From NCBI RefSeq assembly GCF_014195535.1, contig NZ_JACIBY010000017.1:62001-126000 (forward strand): a DNA stretch of 64,000 nt. The letters run 5' to 3'. The position numbers were made by a program, and so were the translations under genes. Below are positions 1-8,463 of the stretch, piece by piece. Each line of letters opens with the position of its first letter. The stretch's first letter is position 1. Source of the stretch: Runella defluvii (lineage in GTDB: Bacteria; Bacteroidota; Bacteroidia; Cytophagales; Spirosomataceae). The notes below the pieces were generated by a model that worked only from the letters and a program-made list of their open reading frames with translations, was not told where the DNA came from and did not search any database.

Positions 1-1
1 T

Positions 2-1105
2 ACACTTCTGATTAAGAAAGGATTATACCGAACTGGAAACATCATCATTGACAAGCCCTTAACCCTGATTGGACAACATTATCCTGTTTTAGACATTCAG
101 TTTAAAAATGAAATTTTCACCGTAACATCGAGTGACGTTATCATCAAAGGCATCGAATTTAGGAACGTGGGAATGACCAGTATGATTGACTGGGCAGCCA
201 TCAAAGTACTAGAAGCGAGCAACGTTCAAATTATAAACAATCGCATTCGGAACTGTTATTTCGGCATTTATTTATCGGCCTCCGACCATTGTTTGGTACA
301 AGGGAATGACATCGAAGGCAACCCCAAAGAAGAACAAAATACTGGCAACGGTATCCACGCGTGGAAATGTGATAGCATACTTATCCAACGCAATCACACC
401 CAAGGGCACCGCGACGGTATTTATTTTGAGTTTGTGACCAATTCTACCATCCAACACAATGATAGTCAAGGCAATATTCGTTATGGATTGCATTTTATGT
501 TTTCGCATAACAACGGTTATTTCTACAATCATTTTCACAAAAACGGCGCAGGAGTAGCCGTGATGTACACCAAATTTGTGACTATGAAACACAACGTTTT
601 TGAGCAAAATTGGGGAGGGGCAGCCTACGGACTTTTGCTTAAAGACATTTCAGATAGCCACATCGAACAAAATATGTTCAAAACCAATACCGTCGGCGTA
701 TATATGGAAGGGTGTAGTAGATCGGTATTTACTAAAAATCAGTTTATCGAAAACGGTTATGCTCTCCGCGTCCAGGCCAACTGCGACGATAACTCACTTA
801 CTTACAACAACTTTCGCGGAAATACTTTTGATGTAGCCACCAACGGAGAAGTTGTTTTAAACCGTGTTTCGCACAACTATTGGGATAAATACGAAGGCTA
901 CGACCTCAACCGCGACGGCATTGGCGATGTGCCTTTTCGCCCAGTAAGCCTCTACGCCACTGTTATAGAGCGTATTCCTCAGGCCATGATGTTGCTCAGG
1001 AGTTTTACCGTTTCACTTCTCGATCGCATCGAAAAAATTATACCAACCCTTACTCCTGAAGGAATGAAAGATGAAAAACCATTGCTGAAACCCCTAAAAT
1101 TATAA
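2..1105 (+). CDS. nosD: NosD, periplasmic Cu-maturation protein (5' end outside window)
   Basis: The frame is open from the window edge, so the N-terminus and signal peptide are missing and 367 residues remain. The visible part is a run of short beta-strand repeats (patterns such as NxIxxN, GIYL, GIHAW) typical of the right-handed parallel beta-helix of NosD/CASH-domain proteins, with the usual ending region containing DLNRDGIGDVPFRP. NosD works in the periplasm with the NosFY ABC transporter in assembling the copper centres of nitrous oxide reductase NosZ. The gene is followed after 4 bp by nosF and then nosY, the conserved order, which makes the call firm. nosZ itself would lie left of the window. 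A GTG at 167 is only an internal codon. Confidence 0.93.
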   Translation, partial: TLLIKKGLYRTGNIIIDKPLTLIGQHYPVLDIQFKNEIFTVTSSDVIIKGIEFRNVGMTSMIDWAAIKVLEASNVQIINNRIRNCYFGIYLSASDHCLVQGNDIEGNPKEEQNTGNGIHAWKCDSILIQRNHTQGHRDGIYFEFVTNSTIQHNDSQGNIRYGLHFMFSHNNGYFYNHFHKNGAGVAVMYTKFVTMKHNVFEQNWGGAAYGLLLKDISDSHIEQNMFKTNTVGVYMEGCSRSVFTKNQFIENGYALRVQANCDDNSLTYNNFRGNTFDVATNGEVVLNRVSHNYWDKYEGYDLNRDGIGDVPFRPVSLYATVIERIPQAMMLLRSFTVSLLDRIEKIIPTLTPEGMKDEKPLLKPLKL

Positions 1106-1109
1106 ACCC

Positions 1110-1829
1110 ATGATTCGCGCAGAAGCAATTTCAAAATCCTTTGGTAAACTCAACGTCCTCCGTGAAATCAGCGTGCAGCTTGAGGCAGGGCGGGTAGTAG
1201 CGGTCATAGGGCCCAATGGTTCGGGTAAAACCACCTTTATCAAAACACTGCTCGGAATGGTTGTTCCTGACCGAGGAAGGGTGTTATTTACGAATCAGGC
1301 CATTACAAAACAACATACTTATCGCTCACAGATTGGCTATATGCCCCAAATTGGTCATTATCCAGCCAACCTGAAAATCAAGCAGTTGTTTGAAATGATG
1401 ATTGATATACGCAATGATGCCACTATGCAGTTAGACGAGGATTTGGTAGCAGCTTTTCAGTTAAAAGCATTATTTGAAAAACCATTAGGAACATTGTCAG
1501 GGGGAACCAAACAAAAAGTAAGTGCGGCTTTGGCATTTCTATTTAATCCTTCTGTATTGATTTTGGACGAACCTACGGCTGGTTTAGACCCGCTATCAAG
1601 TGAAGTCTTGAAGGATAAAATTCAGAAAGAATCCCAAAAAGGGAAACTCATTTTGATTACTTCTCATGTGATGTCAGACTTAGACGAACTCGCCACCGAT
1701 GTACTGTATCTGCAAGATGGAAGCGTACAATTTTATAAAACTATCGCCGAACTCAAACTTGAAACGGGCGAGAGTAAACTTGGTCGCGTGATTGCCCAAC
1801 TAATGTCAAAAATCCCCCAAATGTCATGA
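1110..1829 (+). CDS. nosF: NosF, ABC transporter ATPase for N2O reductase maturation
   Basis: A 239-residue ABC ATPase. Walker A GPNGSGKT is at residues 34-41, the signature LSGGTKQK at 129-136, Walker B VLILDEP near 149-155, followed by AGLDP, and an H-loop ITSH near 184. It energises the NosDFY complex on the cytoplasmic face of the inner membrane. It begins 4 bp after nosD and its stop overlaps the nosY start in an ATGA, so the two are translationally coupled. The ATPase alone could belong to other export systems; the nosD and nosY neighbours fix the assignment. Confidence 0.94.
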   Translation: MIRAEAISKSFGKLNVLREISVQLEAGRVVAVIGPNGSGKTTFIKTLLGMVVPDRGRVLFTNQAITKQHTYRSQIGYMPQIGHYPANLKIKQLFEMMIDIRNDATMQLDEDLVAAFQLKALFEKPLGTLSGGTKQKVSAALAFLFNPSVLILDEPTAGLDPLSSEVLKDKIQKESQKGKLILITSHVMSDLDELATDVLYLQDGSVQFYKTIAELKLETGESKLGRVIAQLMSKIPQMS

Positions 1830-2593
1830 ATAAAATCACCAAATACGTCCTATACGACATCATCCGAAACCGTTTCGTGATGGGTTATACCCTACTGCTA
1901 TTGGCCATAAGCATGAGCTTTTTTAGCTTCGAGTCCGACCCCAACAAAGGGCTTTTGAGTTTACTAAACATCATTTTAATGGTCGTGCCGTTGGTTAGTA
2001 TCATTTTTTCGACCATTCATTTTTATAATTCATACGAATTTATTGAGCTGATGTCGGCACAACCACTGAGTCGAAAAGCCATTTTTTTAAGTGAATACAT
2101 GGGCGTTGCTACTTCTTTGAGTTTAGCTTTTTTAGTCGGTGTCGGTCTTCCTACCCTTGCTTTCGGTGGTGGTGAAAGCAGCCTTATATTGATAATGAGT
2201 GGGTTTCTCCTCACACTTTCTTTTGTCTCTCTAGCATTTCTAGCTTCCGTCATCACCCGCGACAAAGCCAAAGGCATTGGCCTCGCACTGGTGATATGGT
2301 TTTATTTTTCTTTGGTATATGACGGACTGGTTCTCAGTATTTTATTCTCCTTCAACGACTATCCACTCGAAAAAGCCATGCTTGTACTGACTGCTCTCAA
2401 TCCTACCGATTTAGCACGAATCATGGTACTGATGAAAATGGACATTTCGGCCTTGATGGGCTTTACGGGTGCTGTTTTTCAAGATTTTTTTAGCACCAAT
2501 TACGGGTTACTGGTAGCCATGTTTATTCTTATGAGTTGGGTAGTACTTCCAATTACTATTGCCTGCCGAATTTTTCAAAGAAAAGACCTTTAA
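1826..2593 (+). CDS. nosY: NosY, ABC transporter permease for N2O reductase maturation
   Basis: A 255-residue integral membrane protein of the ABC-2 permease type with about six hydrophobic segments (roughly 16-36, 42-69, 92-113, 119-143, 150-176 and 227-249). It is the membrane partner of NosF and NosD. The start codon lies inside the last codons of nosF (ATGA overlap). Length and topology match NosY. It closes the visible nos genes; no nosL or nosX-like gene follows. A 95-bp gap then separates it from a fasciclin lipoprotein on the same strand. Confidence 0.92.
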   Translation: MNKITKYVLYDIIRNRFVMGYTLLLLAISMSFFSFESDPNKGLLSLLNIILMVVPLVSIIFSTIHFYNSYEFIELMSAQPLSRKAIFLSEYMGVATSLSLAFLVGVGLPTLAFGGGESSLILIMSGFLLTLSFVSLAFLASVITRDKAKGIGLALVIWFYFSLVYDGLVLSILFSFNDYPLEKAMLVLTALNPTDLARIMVLMKMDISALMGFTGAVFQDFFSTNYGLLVAMFILMSWVVLPITIACRIFQRKDL

Positions 2594-2688
2594 CTAGGTC
2601 CGACGATAGTCAGACCGAAAATTCTGACGCTAATCTGGCTGTCGTCTGACCATACAAATCAATCCTTTTAAACAAACCTCTTACAACA

Positions 2689-3240
2689 ATGAAACATCAA
2701 CTCCTTTCTCTTACATTCCTAGCCATATTTGCGGCTTGTCAATCATCCCAAGAGTCGAAAGATCAATCAACTGCTGCTACTGCCGAAAGTGCGCTCGCTG
2801 CTGGGCAGTCGGGCGTAGAAGACAATGATTCACAAAAAGACGTCGTAAAGGTAGCCGTAGGGTCGCCCGACCATACCACGCTCGTCAAAGCAGTTCAAGC
2901 CGCAGGGCTTGTTGATGCGCTTTCCAACGCAGGGCCTTTTACGGTGTTTGCACCCACCAATGCCGCCTTTGACAAACTTCCCGCAGGAACCATCGAAGAC
3001 TTATTGAAACCAGAAAACAAAGACAAACTCAAGGTCGTTTTGGAGCATCATGTCATGACGTCTGCACTGGCTGCCGATTTTTTCCAAGAAGGGCAAAGCA
3101 TGGGTATGGTCGATGGAACCAACGCCACTTTCCACCTCAAAGGAAAAGATGTGTATATCGGTGATGCCAAAATTCTAGCTTCAATACGCGCTTCTAATGG
3201 CTATGTTCACGTAATAGATGGTGTTGTTGTTCCTAAATAA
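2689..3240 (+). CDS. Fasciclin (FAS1) domain lipoprotein
   Basis: 183 residues. The N-terminus is a lipoprotein signal with the lipid-attachment Cys at residue 17 (FAAC), then a low-complexity Ser/Ala/Gln linker to about residue 50, then one FAS1 domain with the hallmarks TVFAPTNAAFDKLP and the closing segment NGYVHVIDGVVVPK. FAS1 domains are adhesion or binding modules; no catalytic role is visible. It should be anchored in an outer or inner membrane leaflet facing the periplasm. FAS1 genes do occur near nos genes in Bacteroidota as far as I recall, but a part in N2O respiration is inference from position only. Confidence 0.85.
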   Translation: MKHQLLSLTFLAIFAACQSSQESKDQSTAATAESALAAGQSGVEDNDSQKDVVKVAVGSPDHTTLVKAVQAAGLVDALSNAGPFTVFAPTNAAFDKLPAGTIEDLLKPENKDKLKVVLEHHVMTSALAADFFQEGQSMGMVDGTNATFHLKGKDVYIGDAKILASIRASNGYVHVIDGVVVPK

Positions 3241-3248
3241 AATTTACC

Positions 3249-3539
3249 ATGACCACCCACAATATCCCCGAACTATTGCCGTACAGCGGCATTAAAACCA
3301 AAAAAATTGAGGCTAATGAGCACTTTAGAGTGGTGCTCATTAGCCTTCAACAGGGACAACGTCTCGATGAACACACCTCTCCTACCGATGCTTTCATTTA
3401 TGTATTGGAAGGCAATGCCAATTTCAATTTGGAAGGAGTAGCTCACTTTCTGTCGCCTGGTGATGGGTTTTCGTTCAAAGCCCATGCAGAACATTCAGTC
3501 AACGCGCTTACAGATTTTAAGATGCTTCTGTTTAGATAA
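3249..3539 (+). CDS. Small single-domain cupin protein
   Basis: 96 residues, no signal peptide, so cytoplasmic. It shows both cupin motifs: LDEHTSPTDAFIYVLEG near residues 37-53 and PGDGFSFKAHAEHSV in the C-terminal half. His residues of the two motifs could bind one metal ion. It starts 8 bp after the fasciclin gene and is likely cotranscribed with it. The substrate cannot be read from the sequence. The promoter of the next gene begins about 7 bp after its stop codon. Confidence 0.8.
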   Translation: MTTHNIPELLPYSGIKTKKIEANEHFRVVLISLQQGQRLDEHTSPTDAFIYVLEGNANFNLEGVAHFLSPGDGFSFKAHAEHSVNALTDFKMLLFR

Positions 3540-3545
3540 ATCCCG

Positions 3546-3553
3546 TACCTTTG
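3546..3553 (+). promoter_or_regulatory. Bacteroidota -7 promoter box TACCTTTG
   Basis: TACCTTTG matches the Bacteroidota -7 consensus TAnnTTTG. It lies 20 bp before the ATG at 3574, giving a short leader, and supports that ATG as the true start instead of upstream in-frame codons inside the cupin gene. No good TTTG -33 box is evident. Confidence 0.55.
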
Positions 3554-3573
3554 CAAAAATTTTGGACAATCAA

Positions 3574-3963
3574 ATGAATCCCAAACGGCACATAGCATTC
3601 TTTTTGCTCCTGCTTGTCAGCTTCAAAACGCTGGTAGTGCCGTTTGTGTATCTTGATTTTGAGTTACGCAAAGAATACATCGTTCATCACCTTTGCGAAA
3701 ACCGCTTTAAACCCCAATTGCACTGCGACGGAAAATGCTATTTGGCCAAACAACTCCAGAAAGTAGCCGAAGATAACGCCCGCCAAGAAACGCAAAAACA
3801 GAGCGATACCGTCAAAAAACTCCTTCAAGAAGTTTTTGATGACACTCCTTTGACGATTCCAACCCTTTCCTTTGCTTTCATTCACAAAGAGCAGCTGTTT
3901 TTGTACCAGTGCTCTCCTCAACAAGGCTTTCTAAACAAGCTGATTCTTCCTCCTATTGCCTAG
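3574..3963 (+). CDS. Small membrane-anchored Cys-motif protein (unknown function)
   Basis: 129 residues if started at the ATG just after the TACCTTTG box; the open frame reaches further upstream, but that part lies inside the cupin gene. Residues 8-28 form one hydrophobic segment (signal or membrane anchor). After it comes a compact motif HHLCENRFKPQLHCDGKCYL with Cys 41, 51 and 55 and neighbouring His, then a charged helical stretch. I recognise this as a recurrent small Bacteroidota protein type of unknown role. The Cys/His spacing would suit metal binding or a redox role at the membrane surface, which is inference. It heads a probable unit with the following lipoprotein, TonB receptor and Asp-box protein. 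Confidence 0.7.
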   Translation: MNPKRHIAFFLLLLVSFKTLVVPFVYLDFELRKEYIVHHLCENRFKPQLHCDGKCYLAKQLQKVAEDNARQETQKQSDTVKKLLQEVFDDTPLTIPTLSFAFIHKEQLFLYQCSPQQGFLNKLILPPIA

Positions 3964-3992
3964 TGGTTTCGGGTACGTATTAAGTGTACTTT

Positions 3993-4012
3993 TTGCTCCC
4001 TCCAAGGAGCAA
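3993..4012. other. Small hairpin between 3574-3963 gene and next lipoprotein
   Basis: TTGCTCC and GGAGCAA pair around a 6-base loop. No T-run follows on the plus strand, so it is not a clear terminator; it may be an mRNA structure. Confidence 0.35.
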
Positions 4013-4051
4013 CGGAAATTAGTTTTACACTAGTAGCATTAGTCAAACCAA

Positions 4052-4492
4052 ATGAAAATCAAGCACATACTTTTGTGCGGATGGTGCATTACGTCTGCTT
4101 GCAGCAATCCACAAAAAGACCAAGCCGAAAAACTTGAGAAAGAAGTCATGATGATTCACGATGCAGTGATGCCCAAAATGGGAGAACTCATTTCGCTCAA
4201 ATCAGCCATTAGCAAGCGCATTGCGCAGTTGGATAGCATTACCCAAAGCACTCCTACAGATTCGCTTTCTCATTCCTTACTTAAAAATGCGCTTCTACTT
4301 AGCAGTCAGCTTAAAAAAGCAGACGACGGGATGATGGATTGGATGCACCGCTACAAGGGCGATTCGCTCAAAAAACTCGCTCCCGAAGAAGCCATCAAAG
4401 CACTGACTCACGAAAAAATCAAGATTGAACAAGTAAGCGATGACATGCTCAAAAGCATTGAAGACGCTCAAAAATTCCTGAAACAACAATGA
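4052..4492 (+). CDS. Helical lipoprotein of unknown function
   Basis: 146 residues with a lipoprotein signal (TSAC, Cys 17). The mature part is predicted almost wholly helical and rich in Lys, Glu, Ser and Met, with a DGMMDWMHRY segment about two thirds along; this looks like a helical-bundle domain with Met and His clusters. No enzyme motif is seen. Its stop overlaps the ATG of the TonB receptor gene (ATGA), so it is translationally coupled and probably works with the receptor, for instance as a periplasmic or surface partner. The Met-rich patch fits a metal-binding role only as speculation. Confidence 0.75.
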   Translation: MKIKHILLCGWCITSACSNPQKDQAEKLEKEVMMIHDAVMPKMGELISLKSAISKRIAQLDSITQSTPTDSLSHSLLKNALLLSSQLKKADDGMMDWMHRYKGDSLKKLAPEEAIKALTHEKIKIEQVSDDMLKSIEDAQKFLKQQ

Positions 4493-6855
4493 AAAATTTA
4501 TATATCACGCTCCTCGTTTTCTGCGGAGCGATTTCGCAACTACTTCATGCTCAATCGCTAAAAGGTAAGATTTTTGATGCGGCTACCAAAGAACCCATTA
4601 TTGGAGCCTCCGTTCACATCATCAATACCAACACAGGCACTGCCAGCGACAACAACGGGTCATTTGTCTTTCAAACTATTGCCAAAGGTGCTAAAATTCG
4701 TATTTCAACGATTGGGTTTGTTTCTCAAGAAATTGAAGTTACGTCGGAGAAGTCATTGAGCATTGCGTTAGAACCCGCCATCGAAAACCTCCAAACGGTT
4801 GTCGTGACGGGGAATCGCGAGGCGGCACTTCGTACCCAAACACCCATCGCGATTTCGAAGCTATCGCCCAAAATGATTGAAGAAGCAAAACCAACAGCGA
4901 TTTATGAGGTCATCAACAAAACGCCTGGGGTGATGATGGTCAACCTCAACAACGAGCAACATTCGATGTCGATTCGCCAGCCGATGACAACCAATGCTTA
5001 CTACCTATACTTGGAGGATGGTGTACCAATCCGCCCAATGGGCGTGTTCAATCACAATTCGTTGCTCGAAATGAATCAGTTTACCGTGAGTTCGATTGAG
5101 GTAGTGAAAGGCCCCGTGTCTTCCATTTACGGCCCAGAAGCGGTCGGTGGAGCGGTCAATTTCATCTCACAACGACCCACCGCCGTGCCTACCGCTCGCA
5201 TCGGCCTCCAAGCCGACCAATGGGGCTACCGCCGCGTTCAGTACGGGGCGGGCGCTACCTTAGGAAAATTTGGGATTTACGTAGGAGGCTTGGTTGCTGA
5301 GCAAAAAGAAGCGTGGATGACCAGTTCAGATTATACTAAAAACGCACAATACGCTCGTTTGGAGTATCATTTTACGCCAAAAACTCGCTTGATTTATACC
5401 GTTTCGTATGCCAAGTACAACTCACAAACCAGCGGGAGTGTCGATAGCGTCGCTTTTTATAATCGCCAGTACATCAGTACAACTGATTTTACGTACCGTA
5501 AATCTTACTCACTCCGTACACGATTGACCTTGGAGCACGAGTGGAAAGATGGCTCACAATCGTTCTTAACCGTCTTTGGACGTGACAACAAACACGGGCA
5601 AAATCCAAGTTACGGTATTCGTTGGACGTCGGGAGCGACTACAGCGCGGGGTGAAATTAACTCCAATGATTTTCAAAGCCTTGGGGTGATTGCTCAACAC
5701 ACCCAAAAATTCAATTTTCTGAACTCAAAACTGATTGCAGGTGGAACCCTTGATTTCTCTCCCAATAAGTACTGGTCGTACCAAATCGACTTAGCGGCTC
5801 AACTTCGTGCCGACAAAAAATCGGTTGAAAAATACACCATTATTAAAGAACGACCTGATATTCAAATTGCCAACTACAATGCTGACATTTTAAATACAGC
5901 ATTTTACGTTCAATACGATTTTGAGCCAATTAAAAACCTTCGACTTTCGGCAGGTTTACGGTACGATAATATGTCGTTTGACTTTGTCAACAACTTAGAC
6001 ATCGACAAAACTACCAGCCAAGCGGTTGGAGGGAGTAAATCATACAAACAAACTACGCCAAAATTAGGATTGACGTACGATTTGGGCCAAGGAAAAGGGG
6101 TTTATGCCAATTTCTCTAAAGGTTTTGCCCCCTCAGGGCTGACCGCTATTTTTCGTAAACGCCCTACTCCTGCTGCCAATGGCGACTTGTTCTATTATAA
6201 CTTGATTCCAGCCACGTTCACCAACGCTGAAGTGGGGGGATGGGTGTCTTTGTTGAAAAACAAAATATACATTGATGCGTCTTTGTACCAAATGAACGGC
6301 AGCAATGAGCTCCTCAATATTCGCCAGCCAGACAACTCAACAGATTATCAGGCGGCAGGTAAGACGTTGCATAAAGGAATAGAACTAGGCATTACTTACA
6401 AACCCTCTAAACAAATTTTTGCCCGTATTGGCGGCACTTATTCGATTCACCGTTTTGTGGAGTTTATTCTTAGTCAAAAAGCCTCAGATGCTCTTAAAGA
6501 CGTAAATGGCAAAGATATGCCTTCGGCTCCTCGATGGGTATGGAACGGCGAAATTAGCTATTATCCAAAATGGTTTAGAAATTTCCGCACCTCTGTTGAA
6601 TGGCAGCACGTAAGTAAATGGTACCAAAATCAAGTAAATACCATCGCTTACAACGGCTATGATTTGGTTAATTTCCGCGCAGGTTATCAGTGGAAAGGCA
6701 TCGAGTTGTTTACCAACATTATGAACCTCACCGACGCCCTCTACGCCACCAATGCTACCCGTGGTAATGCCTCAACTGACCGTACTACGTTTACCCCTGC
6801 TGCTCCTCGAACCTTTGTACTTGGGGTACATTACAACGTTGCTGGGAAAAAATAA
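4489..6855 (+). CDS. TonB-dependent outer-membrane receptor (possible copper/metal uptake)
   Basis: 788 residues. Signal peptide about 1-21 (ends LLHAQ), a CarboxypepD_reg-like beta-sandwich at about 24-104, a plug domain at about 115-225 (VVKGPVSSIYGPEAVGGAVN) and then a 22-strand-type barrel. It imports a substrate across the outer membrane using TonB energy. There is no SusD gene next to it, so it is not a SusCD polysaccharide system but a stand-alone siderophore/metal/vitamin type. The plug is Met-rich (MMVNL, SMSIRQPM, RPMGVF). Being beside nosDFY raises the possibility that it carries copper, as NosA/OprC do in other phyla; this is inference and the substrate is unproven. The C-terminus ends in KK instead of an aromatic residue. 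Confidence 0.88.
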   Translation: MKNLYITLLVFCGAISQLLHAQSLKGKIFDAATKEPIIGASVHIINTNTGTASDNNGSFVFQTIAKGAKIRISTIGFVSQEIEVTSEKSLSIALEPAIENLQTVVVTGNREAALRTQTPIAISKLSPKMIEEAKPTAIYEVINKTPGVMMVNLNNEQHSMSIRQPMTTNAYYLYLEDGVPIRPMGVFNHNSLLEMNQFTVSSIEVVKGPVSSIYGPEAVGGAVNFISQRPTAVPTARIGLQADQWGYRRVQYGAGATLGKFGIYVGGLVAEQKEAWMTSSDYTKNAQYARLEYHFTPKTRLIYTVSYAKYNSQTSGSVDSVAFYNRQYISTTDFTYRKSYSLRTRLTLEHEWKDGSQSFLTVFGRDNKHGQNPSYGIRWTSGATTARGEINSNDFQSLGVIAQHTQKFNFLNSKLIAGGTLDFSPNKYWSYQIDLAAQLRADKKSVEKYTIIKERPDIQIANYNADILNTAFYVQYDFEPIKNLRLSAGLRYDNMSFDFVNNLDIDKTTSQAVGGSKSYKQTTPKLGLTYDLGQGKGVYANFSKGFAPSGLTAIFRKRPTPAANGDLFYYNLIPATFTNAEVGGWVSLLKNKIYIDASLYQMNGSNELLNIRQPDNSTDYQAAGKTLHKGIELGITYKPSKQIFARIGGTYSIHRFVEFILSQKASDALKDVNGKDMPSAPRWVWNGEISYYPKWFRNFRTSVEWQHVSKWYQNQVNTIAYNGYDLVNFRAGYQWKGIELFTNIMNLTDALYATNATRGNASTDRTTFTPAAPRTFVLGVHYNVAGKK

Positions 6856-6884
6856 GAAATCTTATAAACAACCATTTATCCCCT

Positions 6885-8072
6885 ATGAAATACCTTGCAT
6901 TGCTTCTTGTAATAATCAGCGGCTTAGAACGAATTATTTCCAAAACGATTCCGCTTTCTGACCCTAGTAAAACGGGTGCTACCCCTCGTTTTACTACCGA
7001 CCAGCGTGGCCGACCTGTATTAAGTTGGGTAGAAAAAGAAGGCGAAAAAAATCAGTTCTTTTTTTCGGTGTCAAACGATAATGGAAAAACGTTTGGAGAC
7101 AAAGTAGCCATCGGTGCGCCAAGTAACTGCTCGGTTCACGCCGAAGGGATGCCTCGTATCGCCTTCAAGTCAGACGGAACCATTTACGCCACTTTTGAGC
7201 TAAAAAAACCGACCAAGGAAGCTGCTCGGGCTTCTGATTTGATGTATATTACTTCCAACGATAATGGGCAAACGTGGTCGTCCCCAAAAGCACTTCACCG
7301 CGATACCACACCAGGAAAAGGGCATTCGTTTAGTGATGTGGCACGTTTACCCAACGGAGAATTAGGATTTGTATGGTTGGATGATAAACTGGGAAAGTAC
7401 GAAGGAAGAAGTGTAAAATTTGTGCAAACTCTTCCCAACGGCGGGTTTTCGGAAGAAGTGGTGGTCGATTCAAACGCCTGTCAATGCTGCCGAACAGTCG
7501 TATTTGTTGATCATTCGGGGCACATTCATCTCACTTACCGCGACCTAAATGCCGATGGCACCAGAGACATGAGCCATTGTGTCTCCAACGATGGTGGTCA
7601 TACATTTTCTATTCCAAAACTAGTTCACTCCGACTTGTGGAAAATTAATGCTTGTCCGCACACAGGCCCCAGTATGACACAAGTAGGGAAAGACTTATTT
7701 GTGTCATGGTTTAGTGGTACCTCTGCCAACCATGAAGCGGGCATTCGGATAGCCAAACTTGGGCAAGAAAAATTGTATTCTTCGGAGTTAAGCGTCCGCG
7801 CCAAGCACCCACAATCAGCGGCCTATCAAGGAAGCTTAGCCGTTGTCTGGGACGAGTCGATGGAGAAAAATGACCGTTATTTTTCCAAAATTGCCCTTCG
7901 TTTTATTCATAAAAACGGAGCAGAAAAAACGACCTACCTCACAACTGACTTTGATAATGCCTCATATCCTGTGCTTCTATCCACATCGCAGGGATTATTG
8001 GTAGCGTACGAATTACAGAAACCAAACCAAGAACCTATTATCGTCGTCAGTAAAATTGACCCCGCACTGTAA
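6885..8072 (+). CDS. Asp-box (BNR/sialidase-fold) beta-propeller protein
   Basis: 395 residues with a short hydrophobic N-terminus that probably serves for export. Three Asp boxes of the form SNDNGxT(F/W) are visible (SNDNGKTFGDK, SNDNGQTWSSP, SNDGGHTFSIP), the mark of a sialidase-type beta-propeller. An unusual SNACQCCRTVVF segment with three close cysteines sits between blades, and INACPHTGPSM follows later. The Arg triad and Tyr/Glu pair of true sialidases are not obvious, so glycosidase activity is doubtful. It starts 29 bp after the TonB receptor and ends at a strong terminator, so it closes the unit. A substrate- or metal-binding role with the receptor is plausible. Confidence 0.75.
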   Translation: MKYLALLLVIISGLERIISKTIPLSDPSKTGATPRFTTDQRGRPVLSWVEKEGEKNQFFFSVSNDNGKTFGDKVAIGAPSNCSVHAEGMPRIAFKSDGTIYATFELKKPTKEAARASDLMYITSNDNGQTWSSPKALHRDTTPGKGHSFSDVARLPNGELGFVWLDDKLGKYEGRSVKFVQTLPNGGFSEEVVVDSNACQCCRTVVFVDHSGHIHLTYRDLNADGTRDMSHCVSNDGGHTFSIPKLVHSDLWKINACPHTGPSMTQVGKDLFVSWFSGTSANHEAGIRIAKLGQEKLYSSELSVRAKHPQSAAYQGSLAVVWDESMEKNDRYFSKIALRFIHKNGAEKTTYLTTDFDNASYPVLLSTSQGLLVAYELQKPNQEPIIVVSKIDPAL

Positions 8073-8074
8073 AC

Positions 8075-8104
8075 AAAAAAGCCCTCGTTACACGAGGGCT
8101 TTTT
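8075..8104. terminator. Bidirectional rho-independent terminator
   Basis: GCCCTCGT pairs with ACGAGGGC over a 3-base loop, with an A-run before and a T-run after. It serves the plus-strand Asp-box gene and the minus-strand mutarotase gene, which converge here. Confidence 0.9.
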
Positions 8105-8106
8105 AA

Positions 8107-8448
8107 TTAGTCGTTGGTTTCCAACTTAAATATATGTTTCATCAGCACCCATTTTTCGCCTTCTTTGGCCATGGGCAACGCTTGCTGATAGTTCCACATC
8201 AATGCTTCCCACGCTTGTACCGCAGGATTTGCGGCATCGGCTGCCCCTTTTGCTTCAAATGAAAAATCCTCGGTGGTTTCCATTATCATAAAAAGTCGAT
8301 TTCCGACCCGATAAATCTCCATGTCCGTTATTCCCGACGAGACGATACTCTCAGTAATAGCAGGTTGGATTTTTTCGTGGTACTTTTCGTATTCAGCGAT
8401 GAGTGCGGGGTCATCCTTTAAATCAAGGGCGAGGCAATACCGTGGCAT
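8107..8448 (-). CDS. L-rhamnose/L-fucose mutarotase family protein
   Basis: 113 residues, cytoplasmic. It shows the DUF718/RhaM pattern: RYCLALDLKDDPALIAEYEKYH at the start, DMEIYRVGNRLFMIMET in the middle and a Trp-rich C-terminal half. The family interconverts the alpha and beta anomers of a deoxysugar. Which sugar (rhamnose or fucose) cannot be told. It lies 15 bp after the glycine-rich gene on the same strand and is probably cotranscribed from that gene's promoter. No sugar isomerase, kinase or aldolase lies nearby. Confidence 0.82.
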   Translation of the reverse strand: MPRYCLALDLKDDPALIAEYEKYHEKIQPAITESIVSSGITDMEIYRVGNRLFMIMETTEDFSFEAKGAADAANPAVQAWEALMWNYQQALPMAKEGEKWVLMKHIFKLETND

Positions 8449-8463
8449 CTGAGCTTCTGTGGT

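Noticed and set aside
2601-2650. Inverted repeat GTCAGAC/GTCTGAC after nosY as terminator or operator
   Set aside because: Several alternative short pairings compete (also GTCAGA/TCTGAC), none with a T-run; too weak to call.
6885-8072. True sialidase
   Set aside because: Asp boxes are present, but I could not find the catalytic Arg triad and Tyr/Glu pair; the boxes alone only mark the fold.
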